DNA from: Adineta steineri | Taxonomy: Eukaryota > Rotifera > Eurotatoria > Adinetida > Adinetidae | Direction of reading: 5' to 3' | Length of the DNA stretch: 64,000 bases | NCBI GenBank assembly: GCA_905250115.1 | Contig: CAJNOI010000034.1 | Span: forward strand, 573,390-637,389 | Shown here: positions 37,192 through 54,817 of the stretch, in pieces | Layout of the letters: every line of letters starts with the position of its first letter | Position numbering within the stretch: the stretch's first letter is position 1 | Program-made: the position numbers and the translations under genes | The notes under the pieces: generated by a model | The model's database searches: none | The model's input: only the letters and a program-made list of their open reading frames with translations | Told to the model about the DNA's origin: nothing

Positions 37192-40100
37192 TTAACTGTT
37201 ATCGCGAATTTTAGCTTTTGAATTAGAATTTGAACGCATTTGCCTTTGTTGTTGATGAAAATTGGTCGGTGTACTTTGTCGTGGTCGATAATCAAGTTTA
37301 TAACCTTCTAAAATATTCACTATTTAAAAAAAGTCTTTTTTTTATAATAGTTTGTTTTTCTACCTCTTGTATTATGAGCATAGTTTGAATCGGATAAATA
37401 CTGTTCTGGACAGGCAAATGCTAAATGACCAAGATCTCCACAAGTATAACATGCTTTTGGCCGATTATGTTGTTGTTGCTGTTGTTGTTGTTGTTGTTGT
37501 TGTTGCTGCTGTTGCTGTTGTTGTAGATAAGATGTTTGTGATTGTCGTTGTTGAGGATGACATGAATTTTGTTGAAACTGATGTGACTCTGATTGGTAAT
37601 GTTGTCTATGACGATAATGGGATTGGTGATGACGAGAAACATTTGATGATGTTGATGGATGATGAAGATTTTGTCCATTTTGTTCGGGTGGTGTATTAGT
37701 ACCATTTGATTGTGATGTTGTACGTGAATTAGACATAAGTCCTTGTGTACCATTAGAATTTGTAATAAAACTAGCACCAGATGGATTATTTGTATTAGCT
37801 GCAGCAGCTGCTACTGCTGCCATATTTGGAGCAAATAATCTCATAAAATCAGGTGATGTTGATGGAAAACCAGGCGGAATTGCGATTGGAAATATACAGG
37901 GATCACCTGGATTATATAGAAATGAATGTGTAGCTAATAGTGGAACATGATGTTGATTTTGAGGAGGACAGTTGGATGATGACGATGATGATGATGGTGG
38001 TGGTGGTGGCAGTGAAGGGGGTGGTGGAGGTGGTGGTTGTAGTGGAGGAGGAGGAGGAGGGGCACTATTATTAGTTGCATTTGTCACTGTTCCTGTTTTA
38101 GGTAATTTTGGACTTGGACTTGATGATACAGATGATCGAACACCGGCAAAATTAATAAGAATATGTTCAAATTGATTTCGATCAAAGCCAGGTGGTGGTG
38201 TACGAGATCGTTGTTGTTGTTGTTGCTGTTGTTGTTGTACAACAGTCATCAATGCTGCATCAAGTAAAGGTGGTAGCGGTGGTGGTGATGCAGATGAAGA
38301 TGATGATGGCATTTGAACAAAAGTACATGGTGAACGAATAGTTTTATTACTGTTACTTAAATGAACACTCATAGGTCTAAATAGAACAAAAATGAATTTA
38401 GAATAAACAAAAAAGAAAAGTGAATCTATTTATTTATTTATTTACTTTAAATCATCTAAAGCACCACATAATAATTGAGCCGTATTTGGATCAAGTCCAT
38501 CAACAATAAGATCATTTGCAGTTAGTTTTGCTAACTAAAATTTTCTAATCAATTCTTAATAGATATATATTAATATAATATTTTACTTCATCCATTGAAT
38601 ATCTTCGTAAATAATCCTGATGTTCTGCAAGAATAGAACCTGGTCCAGGCATTCGATCCGTTTGAGTTTCTTCACATCGTACTTCTAATCCAGTTTGTGT
38701 ACCATTATGTGTTGGAACTATTGAACGAGCTTGTTTTGCTACATCTAATTGTTGTTTAGGTTTATTAATACTTAATGATAATTTTGGTGAACATAAAGTT
38801 TTATTATCTGAATCTGATTGTTGTTGAATAGGTAATTCACATTCTGTAAAAAATATATATATATAAATCTTTTCTATATCTAAGATAATATAATAACATA
38901 CGAAGTGGTGTCATTCCATTCGAATATGATGGTGATGATGATAATGATTCATCGAAAGTATTATTAGAATTAAATAAACGTTGTTTTGAATCGACAAGTT
39001 TTAATGATGAATTAAAAAATTTAGCTAATGTTGATATTGTTGATATGTAAGAGGAAAAATAGACAAGATGTCTATGAAGAATTTAATTATTTATTGAATA
39101 AATGAAATAGAAGAAGAAAATAACTTACGCCATATATATGCCAATATTCTTTTTCATTAATTCAATATCTGATTCAGTTGAGGAACCAATATCACGTAAA
39201 TAACCTGAAATATTCATTAAACGTTCTAGTCGTACATCATCATGATAAACAATATTCGATAACTAAAAGAGTAAAAAAATAAATATTTGAATAATTATGT
39301 AATTTATAAAATCTTTCATATAAGAGTTTACATAAACGTTAAAAGGATATAAATATCATGATAGATCTAAGGATAACTATAGAAGGATAGAATTTCAAAT
39401 ATACTTGTAAATGAAATGATCGAATATCATTTGGAGTTTTCCATGCAAGAGTTGAATTATTATCGGACCAATCTGCTTTAATTAATACTCTCATTGGCGT
39501 TGATTCTGTATCAAAATTCACAACACCTAATCGTGTTAACAGAGCTAGAAATATACAAATATATTTCTATTATTAAACAAAACAAAAATAATGTTATCAT
39601 ACGTGATGCATGTACACTTAATGTATTTGAATTATGCATTGATGATGATGATGATGATAATACATGATGACCTAAACATGTTGATTCATCAAGTGTATCA
39701 TCATCTTCATTATTATTATTGTTATTATTATTATGTACGGTTTGTAATAATTTCATTTTTCTTTGTCTTTTTTCTAAATCTTTAAATATTTGTGCCATTT
39801 GTGTACGCATATCAAAACTAAATGCTGGATGATTAGAAGCTAAACAAAATATAATTAAGATTTCATCCATTGTTCGATCATCCAAATCATCACGTTCAAG
39901 AAGTATATCAACTAATTTAACACTTTCACTTGCTTTTAAACGACGAAATAATCGTATAGCACATGGACGATTTTTTGCCCAGAGAAGAGCTTAATTAAGA
40001 AAACAAAAACATTTATATAAATTAAATTTAAATATAAATATCATTACCAATATCAACAATCGCATGTGCACGTGTAAATTGATCAGTTAAATCTAATTTT

Positions 40101-40447
40101 TCATCAGATAAACTATCTGTTTGTTGATTATTTTGTTCATTATTACTTAATACAGATGAAGTAGATGATGATGATGGAACATTTTGTGTTAATAAATGAT
40201 TTGTTTTTTGTTCGGCATGATATAAATATTCATAATCTTTACGTGCTATTTCTTCTAAACATGTGCCTAAATAACGTAATTCTAATGGTTGACATAAATG
40301 TAGCAGACCATATAAGAATTCGATACGTTTTGCTCCACTTAAATGATTAAAATAACGATGAATTTCTTCTTGAGTTAACATTGATTTCGGATTTATAACT
40401 GATGATGATGATACTGATGAATACGAGCGATATAATGATGGAGCCAC
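37192..40447 (-). CDS. ZCCHC2/ZCCHC14-like zinc-knuckle protein
   Basis: Nine exons: 40447-40048, 39989-39603, 39544-39405, 39262-39129, 39071-38902, 38843-38587, 38534-38446, 38376-37364, 37307-37192. They total 2,706 nt (901 aa) in one frame. The N-terminus (EFLYGLLHLCQPLELRYLGT, CLEEIARKDY ... DLTDQ) and the block LASNHPAFSF match the conserved head of vertebrate ZCCHC14/ZCCHC2. Next comes a small helical SAM-like segment (HQDYLRRYSMDELAKLTAND). The C-terminal third is low-complexity with polyPro and polyGln, ends in a CCHC knuckle (CYTCGDLGHLAFACPEQY), then a short basic tail (EGYKLDYRP) that resembles the ZCCHC14 C-terminus. ZCCHC14 recruits TENT4 poly(A) polymerases to RNA stem loops; an RNA-binding role here is inferred. 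Confidence 0.85.
37466..37525 (-). repeat. CAG-type polyglutamine tract
   Basis: About 20 mostly glutamine codons (tgttgttgctg on the plus strand) just before the CCHC knuckle of the ZCCHC-like protein; a second, shorter tract encodes Gln at 38208-38240 and a Pro-rich run lies at about 37995-38065. Confidence 0.8.
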
Positions 40448-41124
40448 TTTTGTATTTTTAATAATATTAATCTATCTATGATGTGTTGATAATTAATTAC
40501 TAAGACATGATTTTACTATTTAGATGAACATATTCTGAATATAAAGAAAAAATAAAATATAAGAATAAAATATCGATTGATATCAACCGATTAGAGAAAG
40601 ACGAAGAAGAAGAAAAAAAGAGAGAGAATGATTATACCTCGATATCAACCAGGATTCTCTTTTATCTTATTGATCTATCCTCTATCTATTCACTATCATA
40701 TGTACACCATCCCAAAAATGCATATCCAAGAACTAGGTTATATATATATCGATGTTATCGACTACAAAATAGATAGAAAATTCATATATCCAATAAACTA
40801 ATACATTTCATAGATGTCATTCAAAGACAAACTTATACAGTTATCGTTATATCTATTACGATTCAGGAAACAATTTATCATCGAGAAATATATCACGTAT
40901 AAGTAACTGTATTACGATAAAATCAATGAATTTTTTTATAATGATCTATTAGGTAACAACAATGTAGTTTAGATACTACTAATGGTTGAATGATATTCAT
41001 TTATGACCTTTTTTCAATGTATCACATTAATCTCATCTGACAAAATATATCTTTTTGCTTTTTTGTTTTGTTGTCTATTAATACATATGACAGAACGTAA
41101 ATGCTGTGATTTAAATTCTCAATA
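40448..41124. promoter_or_regulatory. divergent intergenic region
   Basis: 677 nt between the starts of the minus-strand ZCCHC-like gene and the plus-strand type II membrane protein. It must hold both promoters. AT-rich with TATATATA near 40739; no specific element could be assigned. Confidence 0.4.
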
Positions 41125-43098
41125 ATGTATCGATTCAAAAGATTTATCAATGTAAGATTATTTTCATCGATATTTTTTTCTAAAGAAAAAAAAACAATTT
41201 TTTTATAGAGTAAACCATCATATTGTTTTATCTATACTATCATTATATTCGTTATTTTATTGTTGATTATAGCAATTGTACTCTGTATTTGGTATCTGCT
41301 AACGTTTGTATATTTGAGAATAAATTTTACTTGTCCATTTAATCCATGTCTACCAACTACGCGGACAAGTATAAGTCCATTATCAAGTGCATTGACAAAT
41401 ACGATAGAAACATCTATATCAGTAAAATAAAAAAAAGAATTTGTTACAAAAAAACTTATTCTTAACATCTATTCTATAGATTACATCAAGTATGACATCT
41501 ACACTGATTATCGATAGAAAACGTACATATAAAGAAACATGTAATGATTTATATGATTGTTACACTGAATATGGTTTATTATGTGAATATGGATGGAATG
41601 AAAATAGAAGTTGTTTATGTGAAGGATCTCATTATTGGTCTACTCAACAGAATAAATGTCGTAAGATACAATTAATATTCTTCATTTCAATTAATTTTTT
41701 GTATATAGTTCGAAAAGGAGAAATGAATGATTCATGTGATGTTGATTATCAATGTCATCAAGAGATTGGTTTTGTATGTGATAAACCACCTGGTGCATCA
41801 ACAAAAATATGTGTAAAATCTATTTTCTTTTTATTTCAATCTAAATGTACATGTGTTATCTTCTTAGATATGTGCAGCAAATATTTATTGGGCAAAAATT
41901 TCTAATTGTGGTAGAATATTTATAAATATTTATTTCTATTGCATCTATTTGTATTTATATGAAGGTCAAAGAATGATTCAACATATTGTCGATTGTATTA
42001 ATGAAAATTATGCAACAACATGTCTTATTCTTAGTACTGATTATATGTATCATATGGTTACAATTAGATCATTTTCTGAAAAAGAACTTTCATTTGATTG
42101 GTTTCTTATCGATAATCGAGCTTTATTAGAATTACCACAACTTAGTTGTACTTTTAAGTAAATTTTTAATTTTTTTCTCTACAAAAGTTCACGTTTCCTA
42201 TTCTAAATATAGTAATGATACAAAATATTGTTTTGGTTTAAGTATTCAAGATTCTCAACATTCTCTTAAACTTGCACAATTTACACGAAAAGGATTTCAT
42301 AGTATTGAAAATATTGGTGGTAATAATCGAGGTATTGCATTTGGTTTAACTAATATCAATAATGTGACTGTTTTTGTACGTAATTCTCAAAATACACTCT
42401 ATCATCGAACTATTGCAGATGATGAAATATTATCGCCGTATGATATTGCTTTATCATCATCAGGTAATCCAACGTGTTATATTCAAGAATTATTAACTAC
42501 TCGTCAGACTTATTGTTTTGCTCGGAATTCAGCATTTGGTCTAACAGAATATGCTGAATTATCAGAATATGAATGGCGAATTACCCAATTAGGTTATGCA
42601 ACAGATCGAATTCGTGATGAAATTGCACCTGTTTGTAGTTATGTTGGACAATTACATCGTTATTGCTTTGCTATTTTTGAAAATGGACAAATTTATCGAA
42701 TTATTTCTAATTCCAATATATGGAGTACATGGGAATTAATTGGCAAAGGACAACAACAATTTATTACTCAACCGGTATTTTTAACATCAAAACCATTAAA
42801 TCAATCAGATCCTGGTCAAACATGTTATTTATTTGCAATTGACACAAATAATAATTTACAATTATCAACAAATATTAATTGTGCTGTATCAGATAATTTT
42901 AGTGAATGGATACCTATATCAACAAATTTAAAATTCAAACAAGTTGATAAAACATTTCGATTGCGTGATGGTAATATTGGTGTATTAGGTATTGATAATC
43001 AAAATCAACCTTATTATATGTATCTTGATCCACAAACAAATCGTTTTACATCACCACGTCCAGCATTTACAGTGAAGCCAGAACAATTTCGTTCTTAA
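41125..43098 (+). CDS. type II membrane protein with Cys-rich stem and PLL/DUF346-like propeller
   Basis: Seven exons: 41125-41151, 41209-41421, 41480-41660, 41709-41812, 41868-41910, 41965-42157, 42213-43098. They total 1,647 nt (548 aa) in one frame. A short basic N-terminus (MYRFKRFIN) is followed by a single membrane span (FIYTIIIFVILLLIIAIVLC) that should place the rest outside the cell. Two small Cys-rich units follow (CNDLYDCYTEYGLLCEYGW and SCDVDYQCHQEIGFVC), each ending near an intron. The C-terminal 300 residues have repeating blades with ..WSTWELIG.. and ..FSEWIPIS.., recalling PLL-type fucose-binding lectins and DUF346 propellers. The propeller assignment rests on texture. An extracellular recognition role is inferred. 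Confidence 0.7.
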
Positions 43099-43907
43099 TA
43101 TTTATTATATTTAAAAAATTTAAGTTTTTTGTTTTATTTTTACTGTAATATTCATAGAGTAGTCAGAAAATATCTATTAATAAAATATACATTTTGCTAA
43201 TCTCTTTACAATAAGTATTCATTTTAAAGTTCCATCCTTTTAGCTTATTCCTGAAACAATATTGACTTGTAATCGTTTATCATTAATTTAGTTTTGATTG
43301 AACTATAATTTCTGCTTATTATGTGGAGCATTAGTTAATTAAATGCTTACAACATTAATATTCTGTTAATCTATGGTGGTTATTAGGTGAACATGTTGGG
43401 AATCATCTAAAGAACGGAACATCAGAAGTTCTCAGTTTAAACGCGACAATATAATTTCCAGTCTGAACCCAAAAATAAGATTTGGTTTTGAGATAGGCAA
43501 TTTCGAAGAAATATGTTTCTAGACGATTCTTATCTTTGAGATAGTTCAAATGACTAGATCGCATACGAATTGAGTTTATAGGCAAAAGTGTGGTGCAAAA
43601 CTTTTTCCATTGTCACAAAGAACCGTCTATCATTTATACTTGAAACCAAACTGGCCGGTCTTCTTCCCATTTTTAAAATTTTGTTTTTGTCATATTAACA
43701 GTTGCTATTTTGCTCGTTTTTACAGGTTTTCATGATTTTAATTATAGTTGCTTATGAGAAGTTTCTCTTAATTTTATTCAATTATTATTTATTTCTAACA
43801 GAAAGAAAATAGTTTCAACGTTTGAAAATACTTTAGTGTGAAATTATATGATAATTATATTCGCTGTCACTTATTAATTAACAGAAAGATATGTATTTAG
43901 ATATAAA
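43099..43907. other. intergenic, no gene seen
   Basis: AT-rich 3' flank of the membrane-propeller gene leading into transposon debris. Short open frames here (for example 43585-43403 minus) have no recognisable features. Confidence 0.45.
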
Positions 43908-44201
43908 ATGTTGGATAAAAAGCAATTCAATAAATTAATAACCAATGGAAAAATAAATTTAGGAAGACAATTGTTTCGAGTCGATGAATATCATTCATCG
44001 CCACGCATTTTAATTTGTAATCATCGCAATCTACTAGGTCATACAAAAAAATCATACCGTAACTCAAATCTTGATGTATATCGTCGATGTGGTAAACCAA
44101 GAACAAACATGCAAGAACATACGAACTGTGAAATTAAATGTCATCATTGTCATAAAAACCATGTAGCTACAGACTATAAGTGTAAAATTATGGAAAAATA
44201 G
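43908..44201 (+). mobile_element. zinc-knuckle fragment of a retroelement gag-like ORF (fossil)
   Basis: A 97-residue open piece ends in repeated zinc-knuckle-like spacing (CGKPRTNMQEHTNC, then CHHCHKNHVATDYKC), the pattern typical of ORF1 of non-LTR retrotransposons (Jockey/I-like). An LTR gag cannot be excluded. It is a short, isolated fragment with no reverse transcriptase nearby, so it is a broken remnant. Confidence 0.55.
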
Positions 44202-44233
44202 GTTGTGGGTTTGGGTATTATCACACCCACACT
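44202..44233. repeat. foldback with TGTGGG-type arms
   Basis: tgtgggtttgggtattat faces cacacccaca. It sits exactly at the join between the zinc-knuckle fragment and the DDE transposase fragment. Confidence 0.45.
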
Positions 44234-44830
44234 TTGCTACTACACATTCGTACGCAGTACAACCAATGATATCTGCTGCTGGAAAAGTAGTCGGTCCCGT
44301 ATTTCTTTGTTTAGAGGAGTTAAATGACAAGATGAATGTAAGTGAATCAATCTACTATTTAACCCATATGTTATTTACTAATTCACGTTTCGTTAGATAT
44401 AAAAAAACAAATTATTTCCTGCTTCAAATATCGTTGTTACATGTGGCTCTTCGCGAAAGCTAATCACTTCATTGGTAGAATATTGGAGAGATAATGTGCT
44501 TCGTACTTCGGTTCCATGGCAATTTCGGTTACTTACGGACTACTAGCCTGATCAAAGAAATACTGATATATATTCTGCTATCAGAGGATCCACAAGGCTA
44601 GAAATTCTGCCTAACACTACATCGTATATTCAACCACTCGACGTATTTTCCACCATGTTCAGCTCAATGATATTACGATTAACTTGCCTGAGCGAAATAA
44701 TATTATTCGTTTAAACGCTCTCATTTACAACCAGTTATCATCATATCTATTCATGCCGATGATAAAGTACGCATGGCTTGCATCAAGTTACATTGAACAA
44801 TATTCATGACCTTTTCACACTGTTAGCGAT
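44202..44830 (+). mobile_element. decayed DDE transposase fragment (pogo/Tigger-like)
   Basis: Pieces in different frames resemble a DDE_1 transposase core: THSYAVQPMISAAGKVVGPV followed by FLCLEELN, then about 300 nt later a YIQPLDV block and a segment reading as NNIIRLNALIYNQL. Order and spacing fit one transposase gene broken several times. It directly abuts the zinc-knuckle fragment, so two unrelated elements have inserted here. No terminal repeats were found. Confidence 0.5.
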
Positions 44831-46235
44831 ATTTACTTCGATATCGGTAACAACTTCTGTCAACGAGCAGACCGTCACTTATTGTCATTTAATCCATGTA
44901 GTTACTGTCATACTTTCCTTTGTTTTCAACATTTTTTTGAAGCATACCGTTTTCATAACTAAGTATCTAATTTTTATCTACTAGTTTCAATTAATTTAAG
45001 CATAATTGGTTGCATATAATAAAATTAATACCACACCAATATGATACATGAGAAGACTAATAAAGTTGTCATAAGAGATGCATTGTAGTAATATGCAGTT
45101 AAAATCTCTATAACATCAGGAATTTGAAATATAGTTGACATAGAATGTTGTCACGGCTATTACTAGCTTTTCTTAAGAACTTATAAACGTCATAGGAAAT
45201 GAAGAGAAGGTATATTTTTCCACAATTCATTAAAAAACAAGACATATTTTGCAATGCATATAAATTATTAAATAAAGGTAGTAGATCCTAAGATTTACTA
45301 AAAATCAAAAGCATATCGTTTTTTCTCGAATTCTGGTAAGTTATTTTATTTGTAAAGTAAAATTATTGTTTATTAATTGATTTTAGAGAGGCATGGAGTC
45401 GACTTGATTATAACTTTTATTGAATGTTTGCAGAACGAGTTTTAATTCATAGGTATTTCGGTGTAGAAATAGAGGAAGGTGAAACTATTGAAACACAAGA
45501 AGATTTAGCAGCACTTGAATAATATTTAAAATCAATACAGATCTATTACAGTGATGAGTGTAAGATTATTTATATATAAGAAATTCTAATTCAAATGTAG
45601 TTCTATTGAAAAAAAGATTACTAATAAATAATTCAATGATTATTTTGAAGTATTGATATATTATATTACTCAAGCAAAAATTCAGAGTGTAACTTCATTT
45701 AAAAATCATCGATTGAAATATCTATTGTTACCTGCAATACTCAAAGTAATAGTTGAAATAAAACATCATAAACTGATATTTTATTTGTGATACCTGATAA
45801 AATCAATATAAAAACGTATTATATAAATTATGATTTGTTCTTGTACAATTTATATATAAGTTTTTGAATGATTATAATATATGAAAACAACATTGAAATA
45901 CTAGATTTCAAGCAGTATAATCTATCTCTATATTAAACTACAACATAAATAAAAGTCCCTACGTTTCTATTTTGATTTATTATTGAGGATTAAAATTTCG
46001 AAATATTTCAATATACTATGACAAATATTTTTTTGTAATATTGATTTTTTGATAAGAATACAAGTACTTACGAAAGGCACTATTCTTTCGTATAGGCTGA
46101 CGCAATTACTATGTCATCGGACCTATACTTATAAATACTACTTGGATATGTTACGACGAGGTAAGAGAGTGATATATTGTTTTCATTCAATACTACATAG
46201 AATACAAAAATATATGTTATTTTTTTTTAATATAG
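44831..46235. other. intergenic, one coding-like fragment
   Basis: Mostly AT-rich. A stretch at 45434-45520 preceded by an acceptor-like tttgcag reads RVLIHRYFGVEIEEGETIET and has charged, coding-like composition, but it ends quickly and I do not recognise it. A copy of the dispersed 38-nt repeat lies at 45278-45314. The last part is upstream of the ABC transporter. Confidence 0.4.
45278..45314. repeat. dispersed short repeat, second copy
   Basis: Counterpart of 26597-26636 with several substitutions; the internal palindrome is weakened here. Confidence 0.45.
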
Positions 46236-51604
<5,369 letters not shown>

Positions 51605-51942
51605 ATTACTAAAAAAGTGAAATTTTTTGTTTAGATTTTATTGATCATTCGGATAACTATTTCAGGAACAATATAAATGAAACAATTTTTTGAAATAAAC
51701 ATTGATAAAAATATGAATAATGTTCTTTGAACCATCGTCACAATCCGCACCCATACATAAACATTTTATATGTACGAATCTAGCGTAGAAGTATTTCCTG
51801 AGGTGGGTGTGAGTGATTCTCTTTTATCTCATTCACATCCTCGTCACTACCTATTCATTCTCTATTGAAGCACATTTGATATTAGCATTTACAATTTTCT
51901 TTCTCTTTTATTTTGTTCAATAAATTCATAAATTTCATTGTC
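51605..51942. other. convergent intergenic region with TGTGGG-like motifs
   Basis: Short spacer between the ABC transporter stop and the LRR gene stop. It carries a loose inverted pair of TGGGTGTG-type motifs (51738-51756 and 51800-51816). No gene. Confidence 0.5.
51738..51816. repeat. loose foldback with TGGGTGTG-type arms
   Basis: tcacaatccgcacccatac (51738-51756) faces gaggtgggtgtgagtga (51800-51816). Weaker than the others. Confidence 0.35.
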
Positions 51943-54817
51943 CTAACGAAAACGTGTAGGTGAAGACGTTGTAGGTGAAGGGAGAGTGACAATTAGTCTG
52001 TTGTGTTGGAATGCATCACTCAAATATAGTGCTCCAGTATCTCTGATTTGATTTGCAACGAGATTTAGTATGGTGACTGTCTAAATGAAAAAGTGGGCGT
52101 AAAAACAGGATACAGATGAAGACAAAATAATAGTTACTCTGTTGTGTCTTAACCCTTCACTCAAATATTGTGCACCAATATCTCCGATTTTATTTGCTTG
52201 AAGATTCAGTGTGATGACTGTCTAAATAAAAAAGTAGACGTATAGACACGATATAGATGAAGACAGAATGATAATTACTGTGTTGTGTCGTAGTCCATCA
52301 GCTAAATGTTGTGCTCCAACATCGCCGATTTGATTCGTAGCGAGATTCAGTGTGGTGAGTGCCTAAAGAAAAAGATGCAGGTAAACACACGATATAAGTG
52401 AAGAAAGAGTGACAATTACTTTGTTGTATTGTAATCCTTCACTCAAATATTGTGCACCAATATCTCCGATTTCATTTGCTTGGAGATTCAGTGTCATGCA
52501 TGTCTAGAGGAAAAGTGAAGGTAGGAACACAATATAGTTGTAGACAGAATGACAATTACTGTATTGTGTCGTAGTGCATCAGCTAAGTGTTGTGCTCCGG
52601 TATCTCCAATTTTGTTTGCAACGAGATTTAGAGTGGTGAGTGTCTAGATGGAAAGGTGTAAGTAAATATACGATATAGTTGCGGAAAGAAAGACAATTAC
52701 TGTATTGTGTCGTAGTGCATCACTCAAATATTGTGCTCCAACATCCCCAATTTTATTTGCAACCAGATTCAGTGTAGTGACGGTCTAGGCGAAAAATTTT
52801 AAATAAAGATACGACATAGACGAAGGAAGAACTCAGATTACTGTATTGAGTCGTAATCCATCAGCTAAATGTTGTGTTCCAATATCTCCGATTTGATTAT
52901 ATGCAAGAGTTATTGTGATGAGTGTCTAGATGGAAAAGTGCAAGTAAAGACGGGATACCGACGAAGAGAGAACAAGAATTACGGTGTTGAGTTTTAATGC
53001 ATCAGCCAGATGCTGTGCACCAGCATGTTCGATATCGTTTCTACTGAGATCTACTGACATAAGTCTCTACATAAGAAAGTAAAGGTACAGACACAGTATA
53101 GTTGAGAAAAGAATAACAATTACAGTGTTGTGTTGTAATGCATCACCCAAATATTCTGCTCCAGCATCTCCGATTTGATTATATGCGAGAGTTATTATCA
53201 TGAGTGTCTAGATGAAAAAGTCCATGTATAGACAAGATATAGATGAAGAGAGAATAATAATTACTTTGTTTTGTCGTAATGCATCAGCCAAATGTTGTGT
53301 TCCAATATCTCCAATTTGATTCCCATAGAGGTTCAATGCGGTGAGTGTCTAAACGGAAAAATGTACATAGAGATACGATATATTTCAAGAAAGAACGATC
53401 ATTACTTTATTGTATTGTAATCCATTAGCCAGATGTTGTGCTCCAATCTCTCCGATCTTGTTTCCAAGAAGATTCAGTGTGGTCAGAGCCTAGACGAAAA
53501 ACTGCAGCTAAAGACAAGATATAGACGAAAAAACAATGATACTTACTGTGTTATGTCGTAGTGCATCAGCTAAATGTTGTGCTCCTATATGTCCGATTTG
53601 ATTTTTTGAGAGATTCAGTGTGGCGAGTGTCTAGATGAATGAGTGAAGGTAACGACACAATATAGATGAAGAGAGAATGACAATTACTGTGTTGTGTTGT
53701 ATTGCATCACTCAAATGTTTCACTCGAATATCTCCCATTTGATTTCGCGAGAGATCTAGTGTGATGAGTGTCTATATAAAGGAAGTAAAAACAGAATAAC
53801 TGATGACTGTTATTTCCGGTTAGTTCAGTGAATGATATTCAATAATACCTTACAAAAATCTAGACTGAATAGAAGTTATCAAGGGTGGTACATAAATAAA
53901 AATTTTTTGTGTCTAGCATTAGAACTCCATGTGATTTATCTAACTTAACTTTGTTCAGCGATATGATTTATATAGGTTAGAATATTTATGAATTTCTGTA
54001 GTTGCTTTCGATGTTTTTATAGGGTTGTGTGCATGAGATAATATTGATTTGCATGATGTTAGATTCATTATGAGTAGAAAAAGAATACATGCTGAAACGT
54101 TGTATAAAATATCCCTTACGACGTGGTCTCGACTCTTCATTCTGACAAAGTATCTTCAAATTTCTCAGAGATATATCTGCAGGAAATATCTAAGACGTTA
54201 TTCATAATAAGATCAACTAGTTTATACACCGTTCATTTTTATCAAAATCGTAGTTAAAGAAGAGTTGTTAGACACATGTAAACGACAAATAATAAAGTTT
54301 TGTTCCTTTTTTGTCGTTCTTATCTAAACATTGTATGTGTATGACATCATACATGATTTGAAAAGAAAGAAAAAAAAAGAATTTATTTCTTCTTGATTAT
54401 TAGGACATTATTTTCATATTGTCATAAAATAAGAAATTAATTTTTTGAGCACAGAGATATAGCTAATGAATTATTTTTAGCGAACTTTTTCTGCTTCAAT
54501 AGATTGTAAGAATGAAAACTAATTCGAGAGTCAATGCGTAAAAAGTTTACCTGATATCGATAATAACTGTCTACGATCTTGTTGAATCGTTGACATATGT
54601 TTCTCATTGAGCAGAGAATTGTGAAGTTTGATTGATGATCCAGGATTCGGTAGACAAGTTCTACCGGTAACGTGAGAAAATTTGCAAGAATTGTATTTGC
54701 CATCGTACACTGTTGTTGAAATGTGTGCTGTGCAGCCTTATATGAAGTATTGTTATTCTTTCTTTCGATTAAATGAGTAAATGTTTGTTCTGTTGTTGTT
54801 TTCACATGATGTGGCAA
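51943..54817 (-). CDS. F-box protein with thirteen RI-type leucine-rich repeats
   Basis: The first exon (54817-54551) carries an F-box (LPVELVYRILDHQSNFTILC then SMRNICQRFNKIVDSYYRYQ). Twelve 84-nt phase-0 exons follow (low-high): 53688-53771, 53547-53630, 53406-53489, 53265-53348, 53124-53207, 52983-53066, 52842-52925, 52701-52784, 52560-52643, 52420-52503, 52279-52362, 52138-52221. The terminal exon is 52080-51943. Each 84-nt exon encodes one 28-residue ribonuclease-inhibitor-type LRR (TLTTLNLVANKIGDTGAQHL then ADALRHNT). Total 1,413 nt (470 aa). Such F-box/LRR proteins are likely SCF ubiquitin ligase adaptors with the LRR as the substrate-binding surface, or intracellular recognition proteins. 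The first intron (53772-54550, 779 nt) could hide additional exons, for example near 54140-53955. The C-terminus after the last repeat is short. Confidence 0.85.

Noticed and set aside
37352-37699. Val-rich plus-strand open frame
   Set aside because: Antisense of the polyGln and His-rich part of the ZCCHC-like protein; a by-product of CAG repeats.
37972-38175. Gly-rich plus-strand open frame
   Set aside because: Antisense of the polyproline coding stretch.
51943-53771. CRISPR-like array because of regular ~141-bp periodicity
   Set aside because: The repeats encode LRRs, have GT-AG bounded spacers, and lie in a eukaryotic gene; period and unit size do not fit CRISPR.
53955-54140. Extra exon between F-box and LRR exons
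   Set aside because: No matching splice sites were found in a phase that links both sides; kept only as a possibility in the gene entry.
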